Below, piece by piece: positions 1-11,499 of a DNA stretch of 64,000 nucleotides (the stretch's first letter is position 1; each line of letters begins with the position of its first letter). The DNA comes from Blepharisma stoltei (Eukaryota > Ciliophora > Heterotrichea > Heterotrichida > Blepharismidae), in assembly GCA_914767885.1 (NCBI GenBank), contig CAJZBQ010000035.1, forward strand, positions 962,052 to 1,026,051, in the 5' to 3' direction. Made by a program: the position numbers and the translations under genes. The notes beneath the pieces were generated by a model. It was given only the letters and a program-made list of their open reading frames with translations. It was not told the DNA's origin and made no database searches.

Positions 1-2310
1 TTATGCGAGTCAACTGCAGGATATTGTCTGGATCATAAAACTTTACAGGTTCTAAACAGGAGGAGTTCAAAATAGAAAAACTGTTGAAGGCTTTGAAAAA
101 AACCGAATTTATGGATAATCTTTATTCTCCACTTCCAGCATTTCAGATTTTTACAATTAATGAAATAATATACTTGAACTATTAGAAAAGCTACCGCTAA
201 TCTAACTAAATATAATGAAAAATCAAATAAGCAAGAATTACATATTTGCAGAGATCTATATATGTATTATTCCTCTAAAAGGATAAAAGATTGCTACGCT
301 ACTGCCAAGTTATTTCCAAACCAGAATAATTCATAGTTAGCGGACTACTGAAGTAAAGGAAAATCCCAAGCAATATCCAAATAAAATCTTTATATAAGAG
401 TTGCTGATATTTTTGACGAGCAATTGCTTTACTGTGGATATCATAATTGCTTTAAGAATGATGGAAACATTTTTTTATTTAAATATCTTCTCGAAATAGT
501 AGTATTCGATTAGTTATTATTCATTAATTATTGAAGAAAGACATGAAAGCGCATTGAAGCTAACGTATATTATTAATTTCAATTAAACTTAGCTGAAAGT
601 CTTGCTGGCTTTTCGAAAGAAAATCTTCAAGGCAAGCATCAACTTTGCAAGCTAGCAAATTGAAGAGATGCAGTATTTGCTAGAGAAGTGGTAAAGATTC
701 AAATGAAAGCTGCTAGCTCTTTCTAAAATGTTTATACGCATGAATGATGCTTTGAAGACCATCTAATTTAACCTAATATTAAGCTAAATTATTGAATTTG
801 AATCAGTTAGTGGAGTGAGTGCAAGTAGAATGCCATTTAAACAGTTGGCACACTGAATTGAATTATATTTAAATTAAAAATGAAAATGTTGCATTCTATT
901 TTTATATCTTTTTAAAAAAAAAATAACCCCCAAAATTTAAAAGATTGTTTGGTCCAATTTAAAGGGGGGAATAAGATTATAAAGTTATAAATGCAATAAT
1001 TAGCAAAAGTTATGAAAAAATTTTAATCCCTTTAGGCAATACAGAGAAAATGCTATTATATCAAATGAGCTTTCATCTTTTATGCATCCTATAAACTTAG
1101 ATTTCTTCTACAGTAACACTTTCTAAATAAAATGGCTACTATAAAATATCTCTCGTGAATGCTAAGAGTTCGTAGACCCTTTCTGCAATAAGAGAAAATC
1201 GGTTCACGAACGATTAAGATTAAGTTAAATTGTAGTGGGTCATTGGGAGTTATTTCATCCCCTATCCGTCCTCACTGGCTTCAGGCCATAGGTACCTTGC
1301 CCTTGTTCAGGCACTAATTGCTTCCAGAAGTTTGAGCCTATTTTGCAGTTTCGCTATGCTGTCTGCGTGCTGAGAAAAAGCCTGCCTTGGTATCCTGATA
1401 AGGTAAACCCTACTTGGACTTCCTAAAAGTATGAGATCTACTTGTCTGGGGCTGGGATCAGCTCATAATCACTCTTAGCCTTTCACATTCACTACTTTTA
1501 AAAGTTTTCTTGAATGAAACTACTTAAAAATCATATGATAACTAGCTCACAAACCTGATAAAAAGGCCGAGCCTAAGTTTTTGGAATAGATAATAATTAA
1601 AAAAATGGCCTAGTGATTTAGACTCTATATTAATAGTAGTGAGAATTGCAGAACTCAACAGTATATTCCTACCGAAAGGATTCCAAGCAGTTTACCACTT
1701 TGGCTCAAAGCCAGAGCTTTGCCCTAAAAAAGTTTTTCTCTACTAATTATCTTATACTTAACCCTTTCAACTCAAGAGCCAATTCACAAATACACCAGAA
1801 GCTGCATACTTCTAATTATACTTATTTTTATTGCTTTAATAATATTATTTCAGGGTAGCTTTTACAATTGACAAAATAAAAATGCTAAATAGCTTTAAAA
1901 ATTAAAAGTGATTTGCTATGTTGATATGATATTTCATAATAGATTTATCTATTTATTAGGTGGAAAGAATAGCTTGGCTGAGAGATATTATTTTAAGCAA
2001 GACTCATGGGAAAGAATGGCTCCATACCTTAAAGTTTGAATTTTAGTTATGGCTGCAATGCTTTATATAGAGATCTGATCCTTATAACAAGCTATTATAT
2101 CAAAAAAATCATAATTTATATATATCATACCTCAAAATAAAACAAAAAGTTTCCAAATGCATATTCTCATAAATTTATGTTGAGAAATAATAAGCTTATG
2201 CATTTGAGAAAGGCGGAAAAATTTTTGAAAGTTCTGAATACAATATTTTAAATTAGACTCAAATAGGGACTAATAGATTAGCATTTCAAGAAAAGTTGCC
2301 TTAAAAGAAA
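1..2310 (+). pseudogene. B-box/kelch gene copy 1, degraded
   Basis: This is a broken relative of the intact gene at 16680-18086. Near the window start a CESTAGYCLDH-type stretch recalls the B-box zinc ligands. Around 1035-1110 the frame reads like the FNPFMYDIENMIISSELSF part of the intact copies. From about 1750 it resumes with a STQEPIH/TYFYC segment, then NALYRDLILITSYY near 2060-2100 and FEKGGK(I)FESSE near 2205-2235. Many stops and shifts and a roughly 580-bp insert lie in between, so no full protein is possible. The left end may continue outside the window. Only fragments of the B-box and kelch regions can be aligned. Confidence 0.75.
1165..1745. mobile_element. Insert splitting kelch copy 1
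   Basis: Similarity to the intact kelch genes stops near 1160 and resumes near 1750. The stretch between, noticeably GC-richer at 1200-1500 than its surroundings, has no counterpart in either intact copy. No clear terminal repeats or coding region were found. It may be a decayed transposon or an IES-like insert; boundaries are good to a few tens of bases. Confidence 0.5.
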
Positions 2311-2349
2311 TAAAAATCTCCTATAGCTGCAAAGTGTCATTAGACACAA

Positions 2350-3390
2350 AATAGATCGCAAAAATTAGCCTAAAATAATCAATTGAAGCGAAATTCACCG
2401 AGGCTGCTCCTAGTAAAGCCTACTCTGCTCCTTCAGATCCACATTACCAGTATAAAGCTAAAACTAAATTTTTCCTCAAGTGAAAACATTGGAAGATCTA
2501 GCATAAAAGAAATCCCTGAAAGCCAGATATCTGACTACTCAACTGTGACTGCTATACTTGCATTTTCAAGATCAGGGCCATTTACAGTAAAAGAGCCTTT
2601 TAAAGATAGTGAGTCTAGAACCAAGCATGAGCCTGTAGAAATGGAAAACAGAGCTACATTCCCTATAAAATAATATTAATTTAGCATATATATTAGAGAA
2701 TGAAACGATAATTATCAAAGAAACAGCTTTGGTGTCCATGATGGGCTTCGATAAGATGGATTTTGGCTAAACAGCAAAGCAAATTAAAAGGAAGACTGAT
2801 CCATGGAGATGGAGAAGTCTGAAAAGACGATAAAGCCCACGGCTCTGGAGTCTGTGTCTATGATAAACAGCATAGAGAAGGCACTGAAGCTTGACATAGC
2901 ACAATACCAGGGAGAATATGTAGATGGAAAGAAAAAAGGAGGAGGTGGATCTCAATGGGCTGGTGGTCGCATTTATGAAGGCGAGTTTAAAGATAATGGC
3001 ATTCATGGGGTAGGGATTTATATGTGGAGTGACGGGAGAAAATATGTAGGAGAGTGGATAATCCATAATACATTTATTATACAATTTTTTATATAAGGAA
3101 TGCAGGATTTAGTATAATAAAAGATACATAGCAAAATGGAAGGGGCCGGAGCTTTTACGCGGATGACAGAATGTTATGAGAAGAAGCATATGTTGATGAT
3201 AAAAAACAAGAGTATGGAGTGCTTGAGTGGCATATGAAAGAAAATATGAAGGAGGCTGATATAATGGAAAACAGCATGAACGAGTTTTATTATACTTCGA
3301 TAGGAAGTAAAAGAGAAGGAGAATGGAAAGACGGCCAAAGAATGAAATGGATGACTTATAATTTAGATAAGTAATATATCAATAGGAAAA
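2350..3390 (+). pseudogene. MORN-repeat protein gene, copy A (broken)
   Basis: The 5' part (2383-2673) reads as an N-terminal region containing SSIKEIPESQISDYST, a motif also present in the minus-strand copies near 8720-8840 and 10760-10830. MORN repeats follow: GEVWKDDKAHGSG (W is TGA) near 2810, YQGEYVDGKKKGGGG and YVGEW up to 3060, then KYEGGWYNGKQHE and REGEWKDGQRMKW to 3373. The repeats alternate between frames, so several indels have broken the gene. MORN repeats usually mediate membrane or phospholipid contacts. The relation to copies B, C and D shows a local family with inverted members. Confidence 0.75.
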
Positions 3391-3574
3391 TTAATTATTT
3401 AATGTATTTGAGAAATTTTATTTAAGCACACATTTTATTAGGCAATAAATTATCCTTCTTTATAATAAATTAAATTTAATATTTTTTATGCAAACTATTT
3501 AAGTGCCTATGCAAAGTCTTTATTTTCTATAAAATAAACTGCCAAAAAGGATAACACTGTTTTAATATTTTAAG

Positions 3575-4445
3575 AATTATGGGAAATTACTCTTGCCTCA
3601 TATGTCCAGATGAAAACGAAAAATCTACTTGAGAACTCCCATGCAACGACAAAAAGCCTAAAACGCAACCCAGTCGATTTGGAAAATGGAGCTATTTATA
3701 TTGGAGAATTGGAATAAAAATAGCCTAGGGCCCGGGTTTGGGCTGCAGCTGTTTACTGATGGTTCTCAATATGAAGGGTATTTGATAAAAAATAAAGCAA
3801 ATATAAAAGGAAGATTAGTCCGTGTCAATTGAGATGTCTATGAAGGCGAGAGGAAGAATGACAAGGCTTGTGGATACGGAATTTATGCATATATTTGCGG
3901 GGCAAGATATGAATTAACTGAAAAACTGATGAACAAAATGACACAGGGACTGAGTATCAGCCTAATGGATGAAAATATCATGGAGAGTATTTAAGTGGCC
4001 TAAGGCATGAGTTTAGAAAATATGAATTGGAGGATGGAAGTTCCTATGAAGAGCATTTTAAGGATAATAAATATCATGGAATGGGGGGTTTCACATACTT
4101 TGTGATTGTTTTTGATTATTTTTGGTGGGGAATTTGGAAAGGGGATATTCAGGTAAAAAAAAATATATGACGTGGTCGGAAAATAAGATCTATAGGAGAA
4201 TGGGCAAATAATAAACTGCATGGGCAGGGCATTTTACATGGATTGATAGAGGATCATATATTGGGGAGTATGCTAATGATAAAAAGCAAGGATTTGGAGT
4301 TTTAGAGCGGCCTGATGGAAGAAAGTATGAAGGAAACTGGTATAATGACGAAGAGAATGGGATGAGCTGGTATATAGCTAAAGGAGTGAAAAAGAAAGTT
4401 GAGTGGAAAGATGGGATAATAAGAGCATGGACTACTGAATAATTG
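3575..4445 (+). pseudogene. MORN-repeat protein gene, copy B (broken)
   Basis: It begins MGNYSCL, matching the MGNYTCL start of copy C (9137, minus), so the family probably carries an N-terminal Gly for myristoylation. FGLQLFTDGSQYEGY and KANIKGRLVR at 3735-3820 are nearly identical to copy C. Further MORN units (for example YEGNWYNDEENG, W as TGA) continue to the stop near 4442. Frame changes occur several times, notably near 3655, 3840, 3960 and 4100. It is a relic of a MORN protein with no complete reading frame. Confidence 0.75.
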
Positions 4446-4901
4446 TATAATATTTATGCCTATTGTTTTAAAAATTTTTTTTTAAATTATATTGGGGTTA
4501 GTTTTCAAACAGAAATTTAGCAGACCCAGACATGCCAGCAAAAGCCATCAATAATAGTATTAATCGAGATTATGCAAATTAAAATTATATATAAACAGAG
4601 ATCCAGGATATTTATTCAGAGGTTTGCATACTAAAAGCCAAGCTATATGGGATATAGCAGAAATTTGGAAATTATCTCTTAAATTTATATTCCACTCTCT
4701 CCGTTGGTGAACCAAAAAATTTTGTTCGCTCACGGAAGGAGTTTTTTAAAATTTACATATAGATTTTATAGAAAATTTTTTTTGAAATTAAAAAAATTCG
4801 CAAAAATTGGAAACCAATCATTTATTTATCCTAAACTTTAGGTTTTTAAATTGCTATTTGTTTAAAATGAAACGAAATTAGTTGAAAATTTTATCACTTA
4901 C

Positions 4902-5280
4902 TCCCCCCTCCGTGAGTGAACAAAAAAAATTTTGTTCACTCACGGAGGGTGGTTAATTTTTTTTTTTAAAAAAATTATATATAAATTTTATAAAAAATAT
5001 TTTTTTTCGAAATTAAAAAAAATCTAATTCGCAAAAATTGGAAAGCAAATATTAATTTAATTTATAAAATTTATGTTTTTAAAAAGCAATTCGTTTGAAA
5101 TTAAACAGAATTAGCTCTAGATTTCATTATACTAATTATCATTTATATATCAATTTTTTTTTCCATAAAAAATTTTTCTGCTACAAAATTTTTGTTCACT
5201 CACGGAGGGTGGGTTTTTTGGCAAAAAATAGCGATTTTTCTAATGGTTTTGTTCACTCACGGAGGGGGGGGGGAGTTATA
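4902..5280 (-). mobile_element. MITE-like repeat (GTGAGTGAACAAAA family)
   Basis: This copy starts with CTCCGTGAGTGAACAAAA facing TTTTGTTCACTCACGGAGG as a hairpin at 4905-4952. It then runs through the shared AT-rich core to a second inverted pair ending CTCACGGAGGGGG near 5275. It carries no coding capacity. The same order of blocks, in the opposite orientation, is seen at 41921-42275 and 10866-11222, so this is one dispersed element of about 355-380 bp. Confidence 0.75.
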
Positions 5281-5751
5281 TATAAAAATTTTTCAAAATA
5301 ATTTTATTAAAAAATATTTCTCACTTATATAGGATGGGCTTTTGGGCAAAAGATAGGGATTTTTCCAATGATTTTGCTTGCTCACAGAGGGTGAAGGGAG
5401 TTATATAATATACGAATGCTATTTTCAGCAATTAAACGAAATATATTAAATCGCTATTATTCCAAGCTTTAAAAGACCAAATATAATAAAATGAGCATAA
5501 GAGATCTCCTAAATAAACAACGAAAAACTGCTAGCTTTCTCACCTGCAAGGATTTTTCTGACTTTGGCTTTATTCGAAAATCTAGTTCCCTAGACTTCTA
5601 TAGCGTTTTCTGTTATGCTTTCCAATATAATTTTAAGTTATTATTCTGAAGCAATTTAATTGAATTAATATATTTACTTATTTCGAATTTTCAGTAAGCT
5701 TTTTAAATAATCAAAATTTTATACTTGAGTTTCGAGCTTTTCTTTTAACTC

Positions 5752-5803
5752 CCCCGATTCAGCGAGCGAACAAAACAATTTGTTCGTTCAAGGAGGGGGT
5801 TAA
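5752..5803. repeat. Solo hairpin of the MITE family
   Basis: ACTCCCCCGATTCAGCGAGC faces GTTCGTTCAAGGAGGGGGTT around a short AACAAAACAATTT loop. It matches the hairpin terminus of the larger repeat without the AT-rich core, so it is a deletion derivative or solo end. Confidence 0.55.
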
Positions 5804-6501
5804 TTTGTTTTTAAAGGATATACTTTATAGCTTAGGGCTTCTTGTTCTCAACTGGGCTAAATCGATGAGCAATCATTATAAACTCAAAAGTATTAATTAT
5901 TTATGCTTAAATAATGGCACATCATTAAAAAGTCCTCAAAACATATTATAAGATTTTAAAACTAATGCTGAGAAAATATTGAACAAGTGTATTTCTCCTA
6001 AAAATTAGCATTTTCATATGCTTTATTTCCATTTGTTTTAAAAACCTTCTCCAATTGATGTTTTTAAGTAAATTCAATGTTTAGTAGCGAAGAGGGTCTA
6101 TTAAAATTAATTTAGATTGTTTGAAAAGCTTCTGTGATTACCCGAAGATAATTTTCTCCGCTCTTCGCCACCAGCTACCTGCTGCCATCTTCAGGATTGG
6201 CGCTATGTAATGAGAAAAGTGGAAACTTTGTTATACCCTAAACTTTGACATAAATTTTCTGGTGTTAAAACCTAGCTGATATAAGACCTGATAGACTTTA
6301 TGGAACCTTTCCCTGCGCAATATTAGTCTTCTAATTCAGGACATGCTTAAGCAGATTTATTGATGATACCACAATTTTACTTGTATTATACGTTTTAGGA
6401 ATAAGTTAGCTAAACTCTAAACCTATAGTGAGAGAATAGATTTACTACACTACCATTTTGTTTAAGAGTATAGAAAGTTATTAAAGTTCTAAATTTTTAT
6501 T

Positions 6502-8035
6502 TTAGACTGTTGCGACTTGAGATGCTTGCTTAGAACCAAGATCGAATTTCCACAGCTGATTTGGATAAACAACGAAGTAAAGGCAACCCTTATATATACT
6601 AGGGACTGGTTTAGCGTGTCATTATGCATGCACTTCCTCAGCAACTTGCAGGTTTTGCTTGCAATCTTCAAGTGGCCAGTCAACTCAAAGTTGCTGAAGA
6701 AGCAAAAGCTTAAGGGCACGCTAAAAGTGTCCCTACGCTATAGCGAACAGCACTTGATTGATTTAAATCTCCTGTGATGCTATTAGTCCCTATTTGAGTC
6801 CAACTAAAAACATTGTTTTCAGCACTTTCAAAAGTCCTTCCCCCTTTCTCAAATAAATAAACTCTTTTATTCCCTCTCAGCATAAATTTATGATAATTGC
6901 CATTTAACAGCAAATTGGGGACTTCTTGGTAGTTGTTTTGAGTTATGCTATAAATTATACCCTTTTATATTGAATAAAGGTTTTATACTGATTATCTTTT
7001 TTTCTATATAATGAATAGTAAGACGGTGAAAGTTTTAATTAGGAATATAATTTTTTGAATATAATAGCTCGTTATAAGAATCAAATCTCTATATAAAGCA
7101 TTGCAACTAATTCCAAAATTAAAACCTTGAGGTAGTGGAGCCATGCTTTCCCACACGTTTCGTTTAAAATCATACCTTTCAGCCAATTTATTATTTCCTC
7201 CAATTAAATAGATGAAGTTATTATAAAAGATAGGATGAGCATAATGATTTACTTTTGAATTTTGGAGATATTTAACATTTTTATTTTTGTCAATAGTAAA
7301 CACTAAGCCTGAACTAGTGTTATTGCAACAATAGAAATAAGTATAATCAGGAAGTATACAGTTTGTAGTGTATGCGCTAATTGATTCTTGAGTTGGAAGA
7401 GTTGCAGTAGAAGAAATCTGGAAGGTATCTAAATTTATAGTTGCAAAATTTGAAGAATTATTCCTAAAAAATGAGAGCTCGCTTGATATGATCATATTTT
7501 CTATATCATACATAAAAGGATTAAAAGGTTTTTCATAAGTTTTGCTAATTGCTGCATTAATATCTTTATAGTCTAGGTAACACTCTTTTATATCTCATCC
7601 ATTCATCTTACACCGGGCATCTGAAGCATTTAATTTAAGCACGCTTTCCATATCATCATCTTTAGCAATATCAAGAACTTCATCTCCACTATATAAAATT
7701 GTAAGCACTTTATTGATTCTTGCTTCTGCTTTATTAATCTGATCAATATATATTCCAAGCGTAGTATTGAAATTCTTGATAATTGTATTTGCGTTGATTA
7801 GTGCGCCAATTTTGTAGTTTTTGATATCTTCTTTGAGTGCTATTAGTTTATCAATAATTGGCTGCTTAATTTCTTCTGCTGGCTTAAAGTATAGTCTTAG
7901 GCAACGGTGCCCTTTAGAAGTTGGTTTTTCTAAATGCTCAAGGCTGTGCGCTTTGCAAAATAAGACAATGCCTTCGCATTCACATTTCCCATAAAGCTGC
8001 TTTGTACAGCCATCTTTGAAGCATCTTCCAGACAT
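6502..8035 (-). CDS. B-box/kelch protein, copy 2
   Basis: The frame starts at ATG 8035 with MSGRCFKDGCTKQL and a B-box-like zinc-binding segment (CFKDGC, CECEG, FCKAHSLEH, residues about 4-40). An amphipathic helical stretch follows, then kelch-type repeats such as IYLIGGNNKLAERYDF. The TGA near 7594 is Trp. Two inserts, 6591-6738 (148 bp) and about 6953-7045 (93 bp), interrupt the frame. Removing both leaves 1293 nt, exactly the length of the spliced plus-strand paralogue at 16680-18086, and both end QVATV. B-box plus beta-propeller proteins are usually adaptors, some in ubiquitin ligases, but no RING is seen here. Substrate unknown. Confidence 0.85.
6591..6738. mobile_element. IES with terminal inverted repeats in kelch copy 2
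   Basis: The insert lies between TATA direct repeats and is absent from the paralogue, which reads straight through as CCTTATAGCGAAC in inverse orientation. Its ends mirror each other (CTAGGGACTGGTTTAGCGTG versus CACGCTAAAAGTGTCCCTAC), and an inner hairpin pairs CTTCCTCAGCAACTT with AAGTTGCTGAAGAAG. Precise removal restores the SAVRY-KGCLYF continuity of the protein. Confidence 0.9.
6953..7045. mobile_element. Second IES in kelch copy 2
   Basis: About 93 bp, TA-flanked and AT-rich, homologous to the 114-bp insert at 17673-17786 in the other copy. Removal joins IQKII to YSITQNNYQEVPN in frame. Its length differs from the homologue by 21 bp, so the two have diverged while keeping the host frame intact. 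Confidence 0.75.
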
Positions 8036-8289
8036 AATTATAGAATCATAATAAGCTATTATTTCTTTTCTTATTTAAAGTTTATTTCCCCAGATAAAAA
8101 TTATAATCCTAACAGCTCGATTATATTTTATATTCTTAACCTTATCTGATTAGATTCTTAAGATATAGCATAGGCATATTTTCCTTTAATAGTTTATTAT
8201 ATATTTATAGTGCTCTTTAAAGCTCTCTTATTAATTAAAATACGTCTTCTAAATATTTATTTGAACTATTCATATCCTACTTTATTTTG

Positions 8290-9140
8290 TAATGGAGCAG
8301 AAATGAAGTCACAAGGCGCCCTGGGCTTATAGACCAAGATTTGGCACTGGCGAGGAATCTTATTACAGATAGGGTTTAGATGATGATGATGATTATGACA
8401 GCTTATTCTGGATGAGAAATTCTTGGACGATGCTGATAAATTCTCAGAAAATGATTAAATAAGATTTTGAACGAGAAGAAGGTGATGAGGAAGAAGGAGA
8501 ATACAGGGAAAGTGCACTGATTACTCTAAAGATATCTCCATTGTAACGGACTAATCTTCCTTTTATGTTTGCTTTATCTTTTATCCAATACCCTTCATAT
8601 TGAGACCCATCAGTAAACAGCTGCAGCCCAAACCCGTGCCTTTGGCGTTTTTTATAACATTCTCCTATATAAATAGATCCATTTTCCAACTCGACTCGGT
8701 TGCACTTCATTCTTGGCTCATTTTCAGGAAATAGCTCATCAATTTTATAAGGCTCTAGTTAGCTCTGTCAACAGCTGTTGAGTAATCAGGGACTTCTTCT
8801 TTTGGGATTTCTTTTAAAAAAGATCTGGTAATATGGGCAGAGAAGGAGGGAAAAAATGCTTAAGTAGGGGAGAGTCTCAGCTATTTTGTGCTTTTATTGG
8901 TTTTGTCCTGCTGATGATTTGAGTTATTTTACGATCTAAATAGCCACGGAGGACACTTTGGAGATGGACGATTTCCAGCTTGCTGATTTGAATTTCAGTT
9001 TTGAGGCTTTTTATCATCGTCGCATGGAAATTCTTGTTCGAGGCTGGGCTTATGGAAGGTCTTTGCATTTCTTGGAAACTTTCTGTAATAAATTTTTCGT
9101 TTTCGTCTCGATATGTGAGGCAAGTGTAATTTCCCATAGC
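8290..9140 (-). pseudogene. MORN-repeat protein gene, copy C (broken)
   Basis: The frame starts at 9137 with MGNYTCL, suited to N-myristoylation and nearby Cys acylation. An IQ-like motif follows (LQSVLRGYLDRK, about residues 60-71), running to 8877, where a TGA can be read as Trp. A shift then precedes the family motif KEIPKEEVPDYST near 8800. MORN units (IYIGECYKKRQRHGFG, QYEGYWIKDK) lie at 8710-8540. After GRLVRYNGDIF the sequence becomes low-complexity and leaves the family. The gene is shifted and 3'-truncated relative to copy B. Role unknown; MORN/IQ proteins are often cortical. Confidence 0.7.
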
Positions 9141-9827
9141 TGTTAAAATATTATAATAGTTTTATCCTTTTTGGCAGTTTATTTTATAGAAAATAAGGTT
9201 TTGTATAGGCATTTAAATAGTTTACATAAAAAATATTAAATTTAGATTATTATAAAAAAGGATAGTTTATGCCTAATAAAATTTGTGCTTAAATAAAATT
9301 TATCAAATACATTAAATAATTAATTTTCCTATTGAAATATTACTATCTAGATCATAAGTCATCCATTTCATTCTTTGACCATCTTTCCATTATCCTTCTC
9401 TTTTACTTCTAATAAAATCCGTCCATGCTGTTTTCCATTATACCAGCCTCCTTCATATTTTCTTCCATCAGGCACCCAAGTACTCCATATCCTTATTTTT
9501 TATCATAAAACATATCTTCATTTATATGTCATTCCATAAAAGTTCCGATCCCTTCCATTTTACTATATATTTTTTATTATAATAAATTCTGCATTCATTA
9601 ATAATAAATTTTATAATAAATGTATTATGGAGTATCTATTTTCCTAAATATTTTCTACCGTCACTCCTCATATAAATCCTCGCCCTATGAAAACCATAAT
9701 CTTTAAGCTGACCTTTATAAAAATCCCCCAGCCCATTCAAATCTGTCTTTCCCTTGTTTCTTTCCGCCTGCATATTCTCCTTGGTATCGTGCTCTGCCAA
9801 ATTTCAGTGCCTTCTCCATTTGTTGTT

Positions 9828-10010
9828 TACTCCCCCCTCCGTGAGCGAACAAAACCATTAGAAAAAATCCCTATTTTTTTCCAAAAACCCACCTTCATTA
9901 AGTGAACAAAAATTGTTTTAATAGAAAAATTTTTTACAAATAAAATTTTGATATATAAGTGATAATTAGTATAATGAATCTCGAGCTAATTTTGTTTAAA
10001 TTTTAAACTT
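9828..10010 (+). mobile_element. Truncated MITE-like repeat
   Basis: It begins ACTCCCCCCTCCGTGAGCG and follows the family order (ACCATTAGAAAAAATCCC, then the ATATATAAGTGATAATTAG core) until the TACT tract at 10005, where a different insert begins. The second half and right hairpin are missing. Confidence 0.65.
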
Positions 10011-10445
10011 ACTTACTTACTTACTTAGAAATTAGAAGGCGTCTGCCGTTTTGATTACGCAGTCACCACGGATCCCCATTGCTGGATTCACCTGCTTTGC
10101 GCCGTCTTCGGTTCCACCTTGTCCGGATTGGGGTAATGGTTCGCTGGCCCAAGAATCAGCTCGGATACTACCTTTCTCCTTCTTCAGCTCCTGATGGGCC
10201 TGGCAATTCTGAAGTGAGATTTCGCCTGGACGTCTACTCCTCTCCTTGCGGCTTGAGTGTTGAGTGGGCGGGCTATGGACTTCTGCGGCATGCTGCTTGG
10301 GTATACGAAGTTGACCACCAAAAATTGAATTTCTGGTGACCTATCGGCAAAAAGGAAAAATTCAAGTCCTGGGGTGTAACTCCCAGTTTCACGCTAGGCA
10401 ATTGCCCGATTGGTCTAGGTGTTCCCTGTTTAGCATCTTTCCAAT
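10005..10445 (-). mobile_element. GC-rich insert with a tetranucleotide tail
   Basis: This block is far GC-richer than its surroundings and sits inside a MITE copy within MORN copy D. On the minus strand it ends in a (TAAG)n run (10005-10026), the kind of simple 3' tail left by some non-LTR retroelements. A plus-strand frame is open for 86 codons at 10079-10339, but no reverse transcriptase or other domain was recognised. A 5'-truncated retroelement or SINE is plausible but unproven. Confidence 0.4.
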
Positions 10446-10865
10446 ATAGCTCCGTTCATATAGACATAGACTCGAAAGCCGTGGGTTTTGTCGTTTTTTC
10501 ATTCACCTTTATAGATTTCTCCAACCCCATTGATCAGTCTACCTTTTAAATTTACTTTGTCGTTTAACCAAAATCCATTATATCGAAGCCCATCATGGAC
10601 ACCAAAGCCGTGTCTTTGATAATTATTGTTTAATTCTCGAATATATATGCTAAATTAACTAAATTTTAATTATTTAATTAATGGGGAGTATGCCCAGTTT
10701 TCCATTCGACAGGCACATACTTGGTTCTATGCTCGCTATCTTTAAAAGGCTCTTTTACTGTAAATGGTCCTGGTCTTGAAAATGCAAGATGAGTAGTCAG
10801 TGATTTCTTTTATGCTAGATCTTACAATATTTTCACTTGCAAGAAAATAATTAGTTTTAACTTTT

Positions 10866-11222
10866 ACTGACTCCCTCCCCTCTGTGAGCAAACAAATCAT
10901 TAGAAAAATCCCTATTATTTTTTGCCCAAAAACACACCCTCCGTGAGCCAACAAAAATTTTTTTAATTAAAAAATTTTCTATATAGAAAAAAATTTTGAT
11001 ATATAAGCTAATTCTATTTAAATTTTAAACACATTGCTTTTAAAACATAAATTTTATAAATTAAATTAATATTTACTTTCCAATTTTTGCGAATTAGGAT
11101 TTTTTTAAATTTCGAGAAAAAAAAATTCTATAAAATTTATATTTAATTTTTTTTAAAAAAAAAATAACTCCCTCTGTGCGAACAAGATTTTTTTGTTTGC
11201 TCACGGAGGGGGGGGAGTGAGT
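10866..11222 (+). mobile_element. MITE-like repeat, full copy
   Basis: It has the left end CTCCCTCCCCTCTGTGAGC, the core with ATATATAAGCTAATTC and TTTGCGAATTAGGAT, and the right hairpin CTCTGTGCGAACAAG...TTGTTTGCTCACGGAGG. About 355 bp, non-coding, in the same order and orientation as the copy at 41921-42275. Confidence 0.75.
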
Positions 11223-11499
11223 ATTTGAATCTGAAGGGGCAGAAACACTTCAACTGACTTTGTTAGGTTAATACTTTTGATTTTTTGGGTGATCTATATA
11301 GCGCCTAAGTACACTTTGCAGCTTTACGATGCCTCATAAAGAGATTTTTAGCTCTTTTAAAGGGACTGTTTCTTGTTATGCTAGGTTGCTTTATACTCTG
11401 ATAGGTTAAAAGCTTTCTTATTCATAACAGGCTACGCCCTAAATTCGTAGACTTATAAAAATCAGCATTTCATCTATTACCCTCTCTATTTTGCCTTAC

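Larger units (their letters stand above)
4446..6080. other. Gene-free stretch filled with MITE-like repeats
   Basis: No gene is visible. The stretch is dominated by copies of the ACTCCC...TGTTCACTCACGGAGG repeat family: a short hairpin at 4705-4760, a full inverted-orientation copy at about 4902-5280, a partial copy to 5405, and a solitary hairpin at 5752-5803. The rest is AT-rich and unassigned. Confidence 0.6.
6080..8300 (-). repeat. Left arm of a large inverted duplication
   Basis: This arm is the reverse complement of about 16416-18500, including the kelch gene and its flanks. For example, GCTACCTGCTGCCATCTTCA at 6171 corresponds to the complementary text near 18398-18418. The other edge is the CTCCATTACAAAATAAAG text at 16420, found inverted near 8280-8297. 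The arms differ by point changes and by an IES present only in this arm. Confidence 0.8.
9340..10830 (-). pseudogene. MORN-repeat protein gene, copy D (broken, split by inserts)
   Basis: Read from 10830 downwards, it shows SSIKEITDYSS, AFKDSEHRTKYVPVEW and then MORN fragments near 10440-10630. It is interrupted at 9828-10440 by a MITE-like end and a GC-rich insert, and resumes with MORN fragments at 9340-9810. It is the inverted counterpart of copy A (2350-3390). No open frame survives. Confidence 0.65.

Noticed and set aside
7004-7050. Hydrophobic C-terminal tail FLIKTFTVLLFII of kelch copy 2.
   Set aside because: It is read-through into an IES; the paralogue shows the true continuation.
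10079-10339. An 86-codon plus-strand frame as a real gene.
   Set aside because: It lies wholly in a GC-rich insert, where long frames arise easily; no domain or homologue in the window.
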